Below the pieces are notes generated by a model. It was not told the origin of the DNA and searched no databases. It worked only from the letters and a program-made list of their open reading frames with translations. Below are positions 17,170 through 25,681 of a stretch of DNA of 64,000 nucleotides, piece by piece. The DNA lies in assembly GCA_020558355.1 (NCBI GenBank), contig JAJCKG010000002.1:62001-126000 (forward strand), written 5' to 3'. The first letter of the stretch is position 1; each line of letters begins with the position of its first letter. The DNA comes from a bacterium 210820-DFI.6.37 (GTDB taxonomy: Bacteria > Bacillota > Clostridia > Peptostreptococcales > Anaerovoracaceae). The translations under genes were made by a program, and so were the position numbers.

Positions 17170-19104
17170 ATGAGCAGTAAGATATTAGCAGGACGCTATG
17201 AACTGTTTGAAAAGATCGGCGAAGGCGGGATGTCCGTTGTATATAAGGCCAAAGACAGGCTTTTGAACCGCTATGTCGCGATTAAAGTATTAAAGCCGGA
17301 ATTTGTTAAGGATCAGAAATTTATTGAAAGCTTCCGCCGCGAGTCACAGGCCGCGGCCAGCCTGTCTCATCCCAATATCGTAAATATTTTTGATGTAGGA
17401 CAGGAAGGCAACATCCACTATATTGTAATGGAGCTGGTAGATGGCAGGACCCTCAGCGAGCTGATCCGGGACGAAGGCCCGCTTCCATATCAGAGAGTCA
17501 TCGATCTGACAAAGCAGATTGCGGCGGCCCTCAGTGTCGCCCACGAAAATCAGATTATCCATCGGGATGTAAAACCGCACAATGTGTTGATTACTTCAAG
17601 TGGAACGGCTAAAATTACGGATTTTGGTATTGCCAAGGCGGTGAATTCCTCTACGATTGTAGACACCACCGGAGGCGGCATCATGGGATCGGTCCATTAT
17701 TTTTCGCCGGAGCAGGCAAGGGGCGGCTATGTAGATGAAAAATCTGATATCTATTCCCTGGGGATCGTTATGTATGAAATGCTGACGGGAAGAGTGCCTT
17801 TTGACGGAGACAATCCGGTTAATATCGCTTTGATGCACATCAACAGTGAAATGGTACCGCCATCCAAGTTGGTTTCCGGTATCCCTCCGGCTTTGGAAAA
17901 AATCGTTCTCAAGGCTACTGACAAGTATCAGACCAACCGGTTTGCCAGCGCGGATGAGATGATCAAGGCCCTGAACAACCTGGAATTCGTAGGAAGCGTT
18001 GTGGGGGATTCTCTGTTTATGACAGGGGATGACGATGATCAGGGAAAACCTCTGGTGGAATCGGATTTTGACGATGGCGAATATGACGATGAGTATGATG
18101 ATTATGAAGATAAAAAGAAAAAGAAGAAAAAATCGTCAAAGAATGGATCCGGAAAAAAGAAAAAAATTATAATCGGCGTTATTGCGGGAGTTGTAGTGCT
18201 TCTTGCTCTTGGAATCGCTTTCGCGGCAGGCGCTTTCAGCGGAAAGCCGGTTGTCGTGCCGGATCTGTCAGGTAAGACGCTGGAAGAAGCTACTGAGATG
18301 GCCGAGGAAGTGGGCTTTAAGGTGGAACAGGGAGAACTGGTCAATGATCCGGACATTCCGGAAGGATCGGTAGTTTCCCAGACGCCGGAGGCTAATTCCA
18401 CCGCGAAAAAGGGTACTACGATTCGGGTCAACCTCAGTAAAGGCCCTGGAGACGGTCAGGTGCCGGATGTAACGGGAAAGACTGAGGAAGAAGCGGAAGA
18501 GCTGCTGGTGGCCAACGGGTTTAAGCTGGGAGATGTGACCCCTGGACCGAGCGATCTGGAGGAAGGCAAGGTATACAAGCAGACGCCGGAAGCGGGAACA
18601 ACGCAAAAGGAAGGAACTACTGTAGATATTATGGTCAGCGATGGATCCCAGGCCAAGGTGGCGGTGCCATATCTGATCGGCAAGGATATTGATGAAGCCA
18701 AGTCTTTATTGACTAAGGCGGGTCTGAAAATCGGCAAGATCGAGTATGAGGCCAGTGACACTTACTCGGTAAATCAGGTTATGTGGCAGCAGTACGACGC
18801 GAATGACGAGGTAGAGAAAAATACATCGGTAAGAGTGAAGGTCAGCACTGGGCCGCAGGAAGCGCAGGATATCGATCTTTATATCGATTACAGCAAGGCA
18901 AAGAACGAGATGTTCTTTATGACAGTTACTCTGTCCGATGAGTCCGGAACCAGGAACATTATCAGCAACCAGCAGAGGACTAAGAGCGACGGCGGGGAAG
19001 ATGTGACCCTGGAAGGCAAAGGAACGGGTACTGTGGTGGTTATCTTTGACGGACAGCAGGTTATGAAGAAGAAAGTAGACTTTACAAAGGGGACAATCAG
19101 CTGA
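17170..19104 (+). CDS. prkC: PASTA-domain Ser/Thr protein kinase (PrkC/Stk)
   Basis: A membrane kinase that senses muropeptides or lipid II and controls cell-wall synthesis, dormancy and germination in relatives. The 644 residues comprise a kinase domain (10-270; IGEGGMSVVYKA, K39, HRDVKPHN with D133, DFG 151-153), an acidic then Lys-rich juxtamembrane linker (287-332), one membrane helix (about 333-354), three extracellular PASTA repeats (about 359-570) and a C-terminal domain of about 70 residues. The stop codon overlaps the rsgA start as TGATG. Confidence 0.96.
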   Translation: MSSKILAGRYELFEKIGEGGMSVVYKAKDRLLNRYVAIKVLKPEFVKDQKFIESFRRESQAAASLSHPNIVNIFDVGQEGNIHYIVMELVDGRTLSELIRDEGPLPYQRVIDLTKQIAAALSVAHENQIIHRDVKPHNVLITSSGTAKITDFGIAKAVNSSTIVDTTGGGIMGSVHYFSPEQARGGYVDEKSDIYSLGIVMYEMLTGRVPFDGDNPVNIALMHINSEMVPPSKLVSGIPPALEKIVLKATDKYQTNRFASADEMIKALNNLEFVGSVVGDSLFMTGDDDDQGKPLVESDFDDGEYDDEYDDYEDKKKKKKKSSKNGSGKKKKIIIGVIAGVVVLLALGIAFAAGAFSGKPVVVPDLSGKTLEEATEMAEEVGFKVEQGELVNDPDIPEGSVVSQTPEANSTAKKGTTIRVNLSKGPGDGQVPDVTGKTEEEAEELLVANGFKLGDVTPGPSDLEEGKVYKQTPEAGTTQKEGTTVDIMVSDGSQAKVAVPYLIGKDIDEAKSLLTKAGLKIGKIEYEASDTYSVNQVMWQQYDANDEVEKNTSVRVKVSTGPQEAQDIDLYIDYSKAKNEMFFMTVTLSDESGTRNIISNQQRTKSDGGEDVTLEGKGTGTVVVIFDGQQVMKKKVDFTKGTIS

Positions 19105-20144
19105 TGAGGGGAACCATTGTAAAAGGAATCGCAGGATTTTATTATGTAAAGGAGGAAGGGCCGCGGCAGGCGGCCCTTCCGGTATCATGGGATAAGCAAA
19201 AGCCGGAGAAAAAAGCGGAAGCGGAGGCCGCGGGCCGGTATGGCCGGGGAAAGCTGCAGGCCGCAAAAGAGCTGGTGCCCGGGGAAAGCGGTTTAGCCTC
19301 CAGCAGGACGTCCGGCAGCTTTGAGCGGCGGATCTGGCAGTGTAAAGCCAGGGGGCTTTTCAAGAAGGAAGGCGTTACACCGGCTGTCGGTGATCTGGTA
19401 GAATTTGAGCTGGGAGAAGGCCAGGAGGACGATGGTCTGATCACAGAGATCCTTCCCCGGAAAAACCAGTTCATACGGCCGCCAATCGCCAATGTGGACT
19501 GCTTTGCCGTTGTCATGGCGGCGGCCCATCCGAAGCCGAATCTGGCTGTGGCGGATAAATTTCTGGTTATGGCGGAAAAAAGCGGCACAGACGTGATTTT
19601 CTGTATCAATAAGGTGGACCTTGCAAAGCCGGAGGCTGTAGAACGTCTAATGGCGATTTACGCGCCGGTCTATCCGGTAGTGTGCCTCAGCGGAGCTTCC
19701 GGAGTAGGAGTGGAGGAGCTGAAACAGCTCATGACAGGAAAGCGGACGGCTCTGGCGGGGCCTTCCGGTGTGGGAAAATCGACCCTTCTCAACTGTCTGA
19801 TACCGGGAGCGCTGGCAGAGACGGGGGATGTGAGCCATAAGACCAAGAGAGGGAAGCATACGACCCGGCACAGTGAGCTTTTCGATCTGGGCGGTAAAAC
19901 GATGATCTTCGATACGCCGGGCTTTACTTCTTTTGATATTCTGGAGGCGGATGAAGAGGAACTGCAGCATTTATATCCGGAATTTCTGCCATATCTGGGC
20001 AGCTGCAGATACGATGACTGCCGCCACATCAAGGAGCCGGACTGCGCTGTGCGGCGCGCCGTGGAGGAAGGCCGTATCTGTCAGCAGCGGTATGCTTCTT
20101 ACGCATCGCAGCTCGCCCAGATACAGGAAAAGCGGCGGTATTGA
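19104..20144 (+). CDS. rsgA: Ribosome small-subunit GTPase RsgA with an OB-domain insertion
   Basis: RsgA matures the 30S subunit. It is circularly permuted: G4 (NKVD) precedes G1 (GPSGVGKSTLLN) and G3 (DTPGF), and a C-terminal zinc domain shows CRYDDCRHIKEPDC. At 346 residues it is longer than usual: after GFYYVKEE a Lys-, Ala- and Gly-rich stretch of about 55 residues (16-75) interrupts the N-terminal OB fold before WQCKARGLFKKEG. The reading frame is intact and the start overlaps the prkC stop. Confidence 0.94.
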   Translation: MRGTIVKGIAGFYYVKEEGPRQAALPVSWDKQKPEKKAEAEAAGRYGRGKLQAAKELVPGESGLASSRTSGSFERRIWQCKARGLFKKEGVTPAVGDLVEFELGEGQEDDGLITEILPRKNQFIRPPIANVDCFAVVMAAAHPKPNLAVADKFLVMAEKSGTDVIFCINKVDLAKPEAVERLMAIYAPVYPVVCLSGASGVGVEELKQLMTGKRTALAGPSGVGKSTLLNCLIPGALAETGDVSHKTKRGKHTTRHSELFDLGGKTMIFDTPGFTSFDILEADEEELQHLYPEFLPYLGSCRYDDCRHIKEPDCAVRRAVEEGRICQQRYASYASQLAQIQEKRRY

Positions 20145-20182
20145 AGATCAAACCTAGCAAAATGAAAGGAAAAGGTAATCAT

Positions 20183-20833
20183 ATGATTCGATTAGCACCA
20201 TCAATTTTATCAGCGGATTTTTCAAAACTGGGTGAAGAGGTATCCCGTATCGAGCGAGCGGGAGCCCATGTGATTCATGTGGATGTGATGGACGGCCATT
20301 TTGTGCCCAATATCAGCTATGGGGCAACTGTAATGAAAAGCCTGCTTGGGAAGACAAAGCTGCCCTTTGACGTGCATCTGATGATCGAAAATCCGGACAA
20401 GTATCTGGAAGATTTTATGACGGACCAGACCGAATATATCACCGTTCACCAGGAGGCGTGCCCTCATCTGCACCGGACAGTCCAGCATATTAAAGGTCTG
20501 GGCGCAAAGGCGGGGGTGGCTCTGAATCCGGCAACGTCTCTTTCTGTTTTGGACTATATTCTGCCGGACGTGGATATGGTTTTGATTATGTCTGTAAACC
20601 CGGGCTTTGGCGGGCAGAAATTCATCGAATCGGCGCTGCGTAAGGTGGAGGAACTGAAAGCTCTGAAAGAGCGGGGCGGCTATGACTTTACCATTGAAAT
20701 CGACGGCGGTATCAATCTTTCCAATGTAAAAGCGGTTACTGACGCGGGGGTAGAGCTGGTGGTCGCAGGTTCTTCTGTATTCGGAGCGGAGGATGTGGCC
20801 GCAAGAGTCGGTGAGTTTTTAGCCGCGTTCTAG
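20183..20833 (+). CDS. rpe: Ribulose-phosphate 3-epimerase
   Basis: Interconverts ribulose-5-phosphate and xylulose-5-phosphate in the pentose phosphate pathway. The 216-residue TIM barrel begins LAPSILSADF and carries VDVMDGHFVPN, HLMIENP, the VNPGFGGQ loop and EIDGGI. ATG 20183 follows AAAGGAAAAGG; an in-frame TTG at 20141 sits inside the end of rsgA and lacks a ribosome-binding site. Confidence 0.97.
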   Translation: MIRLAPSILSADFSKLGEEVSRIERAGAHVIHVDVMDGHFVPNISYGATVMKSLLGKTKLPFDVHLMIENPDKYLEDFMTDQTEYITVHQEACPHLHRTVQHIKGLGAKAGVALNPATSLSVLDYILPDVDMVLIMSVNPGFGGQKFIESALRKVEELKALKERGGYDFTIEIDGGINLSNVKAVTDAGVELVVAGSSVFGAEDVAARVGEFLAAF

Positions 20834-20885
20834 GTAGTTTTTCATCTTGCGCGTCTGTGCTGATGAACAATCAAAAGGAGGTACG

Positions 20886-21869
20886 ATGGAAAGAAAAACA
20901 GGCCGGAGCCTGCTGAGCATTGTGGTTCCCTGCTATAATGAGGAAAAGGTTCTCCGCCTTTTTAATGGAGCGCTGATGGATCAGCTGAAAAAGATGGCTG
21001 ACCGGCGGTATGAGTATGAGATTATCTATGTTAATGACGGAAGCGGCGACGGGACACAAAAGCTGATCCTGGAGTTTGCGGAAAAGGATACCCGGGTCAA
21101 GTATATCGCTTTCAGCCGGAATTTCGGTAAGGAAGCCGCTATGCTAGCAGGGCTGGAGCACGCGGCGGGAGACTGTGCTGTGATTATGGACGCGGATCTG
21201 CAGCATCCGCCCAGTCTGATCGGCCGGATGCTGGACAAGCTGGAGGAAGGCTATGATCAGGTTATTGCCCGGAGGGACAGAACCGGGGATTCCTGGAAAT
21301 CCTCTTTTTTTGCCAGAACCTATTACAGACTGGTCAATAAGATGGTGGATGTAAAAATGGTGGACGGGGCGGGAGATTTCCGCCTCCTGAGCAGAGCTAC
21401 CATTGACGCTGTTTTGTCCCTGCAAGAAGCCAATCGTTTTTCAAAGGGTCTTTTTTCCTGGGTGGGATTTAACCAGACTTATATCGAATATGAAAACAGG
21501 CAGCGGGCTTTTGATGAAAGCCGCTGGTCTTTCAAGCGCCTTCTGCGCTATGGGGTGGACGGTATTGTATCCTTTAACGTGCAGCCGCTGCGCATGTGCG
21601 TTTATCTGGGAGGCGCGCTGCTACTGCTGAGTATGGCCTATCTGGTGTATCTATTTGTCAGTATTCTAATCCATGGAATCGATGTGCCCGGTTACTTTAC
21701 GACGATTGCGCTGATTTCCGTTCTGGGCGGCGTACAGCTGATTTCTCTGGGGATCATCGGGGAGTACGTTGGACGGATCTACGCGGAAGTTAAAAAAAGG
21801 CCGGCCTACATCATTGCCCGGACTAATTTGGAGCATGACAGCTGGCGGCAGGAGCCGGATAAAAAATAG
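20886..21869 (+). CDS. GtrB-type family 2 glycosyltransferase
   Basis: A polyprenyl-phosphate sugar transferase of the DPM1/GtrB type, expected to load a sugar onto undecaprenyl phosphate at the inner membrane face. The 327-residue protein has a GT-A domain with VVPCYNEE, YVNDGSGD, DADLQHPP and FSRNFGKEAA, then two membrane helices (about 232-256 and 266-290). The ATG at 20886 follows AAAGGAGG. The GtrA-like gene downstream is the usual partner. Confidence 0.92.
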   Translation: MERKTGRSLLSIVVPCYNEEKVLRLFNGALMDQLKKMADRRYEYEIIYVNDGSGDGTQKLILEFAEKDTRVKYIAFSRNFGKEAAMLAGLEHAAGDCAVIMDADLQHPPSLIGRMLDKLEEGYDQVIARRDRTGDSWKSSFFARTYYRLVNKMVDVKMVDGAGDFRLLSRATIDAVLSLQEANRFSKGLFSWVGFNQTYIEYENRQRAFDESRWSFKRLLRYGVDGIVSFNVQPLRMCVYLGGALLLLSMAYLVYLFVSILIHGIDVPGYFTTIALISVLGGVQLISLGIIGEYVGRIYAEVKKRPAYIIARTNLEHDSWRQEPDKK

Positions 21870-21932
21870 AAGCGCGCGAAACGCCTTTGCGGAGGTTTGG
21901 GACTTTCTGGGCAGAGGGAAAGAGGATATGAG

Positions 21933-22364
21933 ATGGTGAAAAAACTGTTTGATCAGACTTTCTTGAAATTTATTTTTGTGGGCATATTGAATACTCTGCT
22001 GGGGATGGCCATTATGTTCGGGCTATATAATCTTGCGGGGGCCTCCTACTGGATGTCCAGCGCCGCAAACTATATTTTGGTCAGTATTTTCAGCTTTATC
22101 GTCAATAAGCGATTCACTTTTCGCCATGAGGGGATGCTGGCTGCGAGCGGCCTGCGGTTTGCTGTAAATATAGGGGTCTGCTACCTGCTGGCCTATGGAG
22201 CGGCAAAGCCTTTGGCGGCTTTTCTTTTGGGAAATGCCAGCAGGGCCGTTCGGGAGAACGCGGCTATGCTGGTGGGAATGTGTATTTTTACCGCGGCCAA
22301 TTATATAGGTCAGCGGTGGTTTGTGTTTGGGAAAGTGCGTGGAGAGGATTCTCAAAAGGATTGA
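21933..22364 (+). CDS. GtrA-family membrane protein
   Basis: A small integral membrane protein with four predicted helices over 143 residues, of the GtrA family, proposed to help flip polyprenyl-phosphate-linked sugars. FIFVGILNTLLG at the start and VNKRFTF after the second helix are family hallmarks. The start at 21933 follows AGAGG; an in-frame ATG at 21897 lacks one. The acceptor of the transferred sugar is unknown. Confidence 0.85.
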   Translation: MVKKLFDQTFLKFIFVGILNTLLGMAIMFGLYNLAGASYWMSSAANYILVSIFSFIVNKRFTFRHEGMLAASGLRFAVNIGVCYLLAYGAAKPLAAFLLGNASRAVRENAAMLVGMCIFTAANYIGQRWFVFGKVRGEDSQKD

Positions 22365-22520
22365 AGCAAGTGTGAATCAGTGGGAGCTGCGGAAAGGCGG
22401 GCCGCCAGGCCGCTTTTGGGGCTCCTTTTTCATTGCTGAATGATGGAAAATGGGCTATAATAAAAAATAAAGCTTACAAACGAAAGGCGGTGGCGGTTCG
22501 GAAAGACCATCAACGCCAAT

Positions 22521-23017
22521 ATGCTGGCAGCTCCAAGGTCTGTCAATAAGGCTCTGACCCGCGGCGTTTGCCGTAGCTATTGGACAGAGACCGGACCCAT
22601 GAATGAGATTGCGGATTGCATCGAGCACAATGTGGATGAAGTGCGGGAGGATATCGTCAAAATGGTGGCGGGAATCCCGGTGGAAGCGGATCTGGACGGC
22701 TACAGCGCGGCGGAGCTGCGGCTGGATACCCGGGATGAAATCCTGTCGGCTATGGTGGTCTATGGTTTCCTGTCCTATTAGGATACTGTGACTATATTTT
22801 TCTCCCAAAGAAAAAGGGAAAGCCCGCTATCCTTTTGGAACTGAAAATGGGCGGGACCTGTCAGGAAGCGGTTTCGCAGATCAGGGAAAAGAATTATACG
22901 CAGAGGACAGAGGCCTGTTCGGATACGTTGCTGGTGGGAATCAGTTATGGTAAGGACAAGCGGCATTCGTGCAGGATTGAGCGGGTGGAAGCTGGCGGAA
23001 ACGAAAATAAATTTTAA
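22521..23017 (+). pseudogene. Decayed copy of the AAA-ATPase/PD-(D/E)XK family gene
   Basis: Two fragments in different frames resemble the gene that follows. The first (22521-22781) ends AMVVYGFLSY and stops; the second, open from about 22778 to 23017 in another frame, reads DYIFLPKKKGKPAILLELKM and QEAVSQIREKNY, the C-terminal nuclease-type domain with an E-X-K core. The whole N-terminal ATPase part is missing. This is best read as a truncated, frameshifted and internally deleted remnant of a duplicated gene. Confidence 0.75.
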
Positions 23018-23061
23018 AGGGTGAAAGAGGATAGAGGATACAGTTTTTAGAGGAGGGAGCT

Positions 23062-24759
23062 ATGGCGAGAACGACGGCGATCGGAATACAGGATTACAGT
23101 ACGCTGATTGAAAAGAATTATTTTTATATAGACAAGACCTCGTTTATTAAGGAATGGTGGGAGAGCGGGGATAGCGTCACCCTGATCAGCCGCCCCCGGC
23201 GTTTTGGGAAGACCCTGAACATGAGCATGCTGGATTGGTTCTTTTCCCTGGATCACCCGGGGCGGGGCGACCTGTTTGAGGGCCTTTCCATCTGGGAAGA
23301 CGAGGAGTACCGGAGCCTTCAGGGAACATACCCGGTGATCAGCCTGTCCTTCGCCAACGTGAAGGAGCGGAACTACCCCAACGCCAGGAAAAGAATGTGC
23401 CAGCTCATTACGGAGCTTTACACGGACCATTCCTTCCTGCTTGACAGTGAAAGGCTGCGGGAAGGCGATAAAGAAATCTTCAAGCGAATTTCGGTGGATA
23501 TGGACGATGTGGACGCCGCGGCGGCGATTCACCATTTATCCAAGTGCATGTTTCAGCATTATGGGAAAAAGGTGATTATTCTTTTAGACGAGTACGACAC
23601 GCCGATGCAGGAGGCGTTTGTAAACGGGTATTGGGAGGAAATCGTTGCCTTTACCAGAAGTCTGTTTAACGCAACCTTTAAGACGAATCCATGGCTTGAG
23701 CGGGCACTGATGACGGGTATCACCCGGGTCAGCAAGGAGTCCATCTTCTCGGACTTGAACAATCTGAAGGTGGTGACCACGACCTCAAGTGAGTATGCTA
23801 CCGCCTTTGGCTTTACGGAGGAAGAGGTTTTCGCGGCGCTGGACGAGTGCGATCTGGGAGCGGAGAAGGAGCGGGTAAAGGAGTGGTATGATGGCTTTAT
23901 TTTCGGAAACCAGAAGGATATCTATAACCCGTGGTCCATCCTGAATTTCCTGGACACGGGGAAAATAGGGACCTATTGGGCCAACACCAGCTCCAACAGC
24001 CTGGCGGGGAAGCTGATCCGGGAGGGAAGCCCGACCATCAAGGAAACGTTTCAGACGCTGCTGCGGGGGAAAAGTATCCAGGCGGCTATCGACGAGCAGA
24101 TTGTGTATAATCGGCTGGAAGGAAACGAGGAGGCGGTGTGGAGCCTGCTTTTGGCAAGCGGGTATTTAAAAGTTCTGTCTCATGAAGAGAATCTGAGCGA
24201 GCTGGAAGACGGGGAGGAGCCGATTTACGAGCTGACCCTGACCAACCGGGAAGTGCGGCGGATGTTTGAGGGGATGGTGCGGGATTGGTTTTCCGGCGCG
24301 CGGTCGGATTACAATGATTTTATTAAGGCGCTGCTGCGAGGGGACCTGGAGTCCATGAACGGGTACATGAACCGGGTGGCGTTAAGCACCTTCAGCTATT
24401 TTGACACGGGAAGGCTTCCGTCCGGGGAAGAGCCGGAGCGGTTCTATCATGGGTTTGTGTTGGGGCTGATGGTGGATCTGCGGGGAAGGTACGAGATTAC
24501 CTCCAATCGGGAGAGCGGGTTTGGTCGGTACGACCTGGCGCTGGAGCCGAAAAACCCGGAAGCGGATGACGCGATTTTGCTGGAGTTTAAGGTAAGGAAC
24601 CCAGGGAAGGAAAGCTGCCTGGAGGAGACGGTTCAGGCGGCGCTGCGGCAGATTCAGGAGAAAGGATACGCGGAGGGGATGAAGGCCCGCGGGATCCCGG
24701 AGGAGCGGATTCGGTGTTATGGACTCGCTTTTGAGGGGAAGCGGGTGTTGATTGGGTAG
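23062..24759 (+). CDS. AAA-ATPase-like protein with C-terminal PD-(D/E)XK nuclease-type domain
   Basis: A 565-residue protein of the AAA-ATPase-like (PF09820) plus DUF1703 (PF08011) architecture that is expanded in gut Clostridia and Bacteroidetes. Features are FYIDKTSFI, the atypical P-loop RPRRFGKTLNMS (44-55), IILLDEYDTP, GITRVSKESIFSDLNNL, NPWSILNFL, the YWANTSSNS motif and a C-terminal LLEFKVRNPGKE nuclease-like core. The function is unknown. A decayed sister copy lies just upstream and the compositional break to the AT-rich island lies just downstream. Confidence 0.88.
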   Translation: MARTTAIGIQDYSTLIEKNYFYIDKTSFIKEWWESGDSVTLISRPRRFGKTLNMSMLDWFFSLDHPGRGDLFEGLSIWEDEEYRSLQGTYPVISLSFANVKERNYPNARKRMCQLITELYTDHSFLLDSERLREGDKEIFKRISVDMDDVDAAAAIHHLSKCMFQHYGKKVIILLDEYDTPMQEAFVNGYWEEIVAFTRSLFNATFKTNPWLERALMTGITRVSKESIFSDLNNLKVVTTTSSEYATAFGFTEEEVFAALDECDLGAEKERVKEWYDGFIFGNQKDIYNPWSILNFLDTGKIGTYWANTSSNSLAGKLIREGSPTIKETFQTLLRGKSIQAAIDEQIVYNRLEGNEEAVWSLLLASGYLKVLSHEENLSELEDGEEPIYELTLTNREVRRMFEGMVRDWFSGARSDYNDFIKALLRGDLESMNGYMNRVALSTFSYFDTGRLPSGEEPERFYHGFVLGLMVDLRGRYEITSNRESGFGRYDLALEPKNPEADDAILLEFKVRNPGKESCLEETVQAALRQIQEKGYAEGMKARGIPEERIRCYGLAFEGKRVLIG

Positions 24760-24871
24760 AGGAGAAAAGCTGTGAGATATGAGAAATATTCGATCTGGAT
24801 TGCTTTTTTTTGAATCTTGTAGTCCCACGTGGTTGTAAGTACATGTGTTTTTTATGAACTCAAGAAAAAAA

Positions 24872-24905
24872 TGTAGGTTTACCAAATATACATTGTAAAC
24901 CTACA
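24872..24905 (-). terminator. Inverted repeat, probable reverse-strand terminator
   Basis: TGTAGGTTTAC at 24872-24882 and GTAAACCTACA at 24895-24905 form a perfect 11-bp stem with a 12-nt loop. On the reverse strand the stem is followed by a run of T. No reverse-strand gene ends here, so its purpose is unclear. Confidence 0.5.
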
Positions 24906-24951
24906 GCTTATATTTAAAAAAGTCTCAGGAAACATGGATATACATTGTAAA
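24886..24951 (+). repeat. 14-bp direct repeat
   Basis: ATATACATTGTAAA occurs at 24886-24899, partly inside the inverted repeat, and again at 24938-24951. Confidence 0.7.
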
Positions 24952-25681
24952 TTCTGATATAATAAAAAAGATTTGTGCTTATAGTTTTGATGCATAAAAA
25001 TTTGTATAATGAAGAAGATTTCTGTGAGCTATAGGCTGATTATGAGTAGCGTTTGTTTGCGGATATGAAGTGGGATGCCTGGGACATTCGTTTTATTACC
25101 AGATTACAGATAAACGAGAGGATGGAATTATAGTGAAATACCTAGCTTTTTCACATATACAAGGGAGTACATGTGCCAATAGATGAAGACAATTCATCCA
25201 GGAATATATCCGAATGAGGGACAACAAAAAAATCAACTTAAAGAAAACAAAGCGATAGATTCTAAGGTTGACATTATGTTTCGGAAAGAAATTTGAAGGC
25301 GGTAAAATCTACTGGACGATTGTAAATATGAAAAGTCTAAGACCCTTAGACTTTATCGGAATATTTCAGGAGAAATTAAATGAATATCTCATCACATATG
25401 AATATTTAACCGAAAAAATAAAACACCCGGTCAAAAGCTTGAAAAGTTAACATCCGGAGAACGATATGAGGGAATGTCAAATTTATGATAGTACAGGTTG
25501 GTGACTTTGAACGTTTTGTGAAAGCTGAGAATTTATCGCTAAAGAAAAAGTAGGAAGGAATAACTACAAGTGATATCTGAGGATTTATTCGTATGCTTCA
25601 GAAATTGGAACAATAAAAAAGGTGCCCTCTTGAAATTAGCGATTGACAGAGGTCCCTTCATAATAGAAAGGTCAGGCAAAA

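Larger units (their letters stand above)
24760..25681 (+). other. AT-rich intergenic stretch without a recognisable gene
   Basis: About 920 bp where composition changes from balanced to strongly AT-rich. Both strands contain only short frames; one of 60 codons at 25268-25450 has no recognisable product. The stretch holds an inverted repeat (24872-24905), a 14-bp direct repeat and long A/T runs. It probably marks the left edge of an acquired glycan island. Confidence 0.6.

Noticed and set aside
25268..25450. A 60-codon forward frame in the gap before the glycan island
   Set aside because: No recognisable domain and no clear ribosome-binding site in a stretch of otherwise non-coding appearance.
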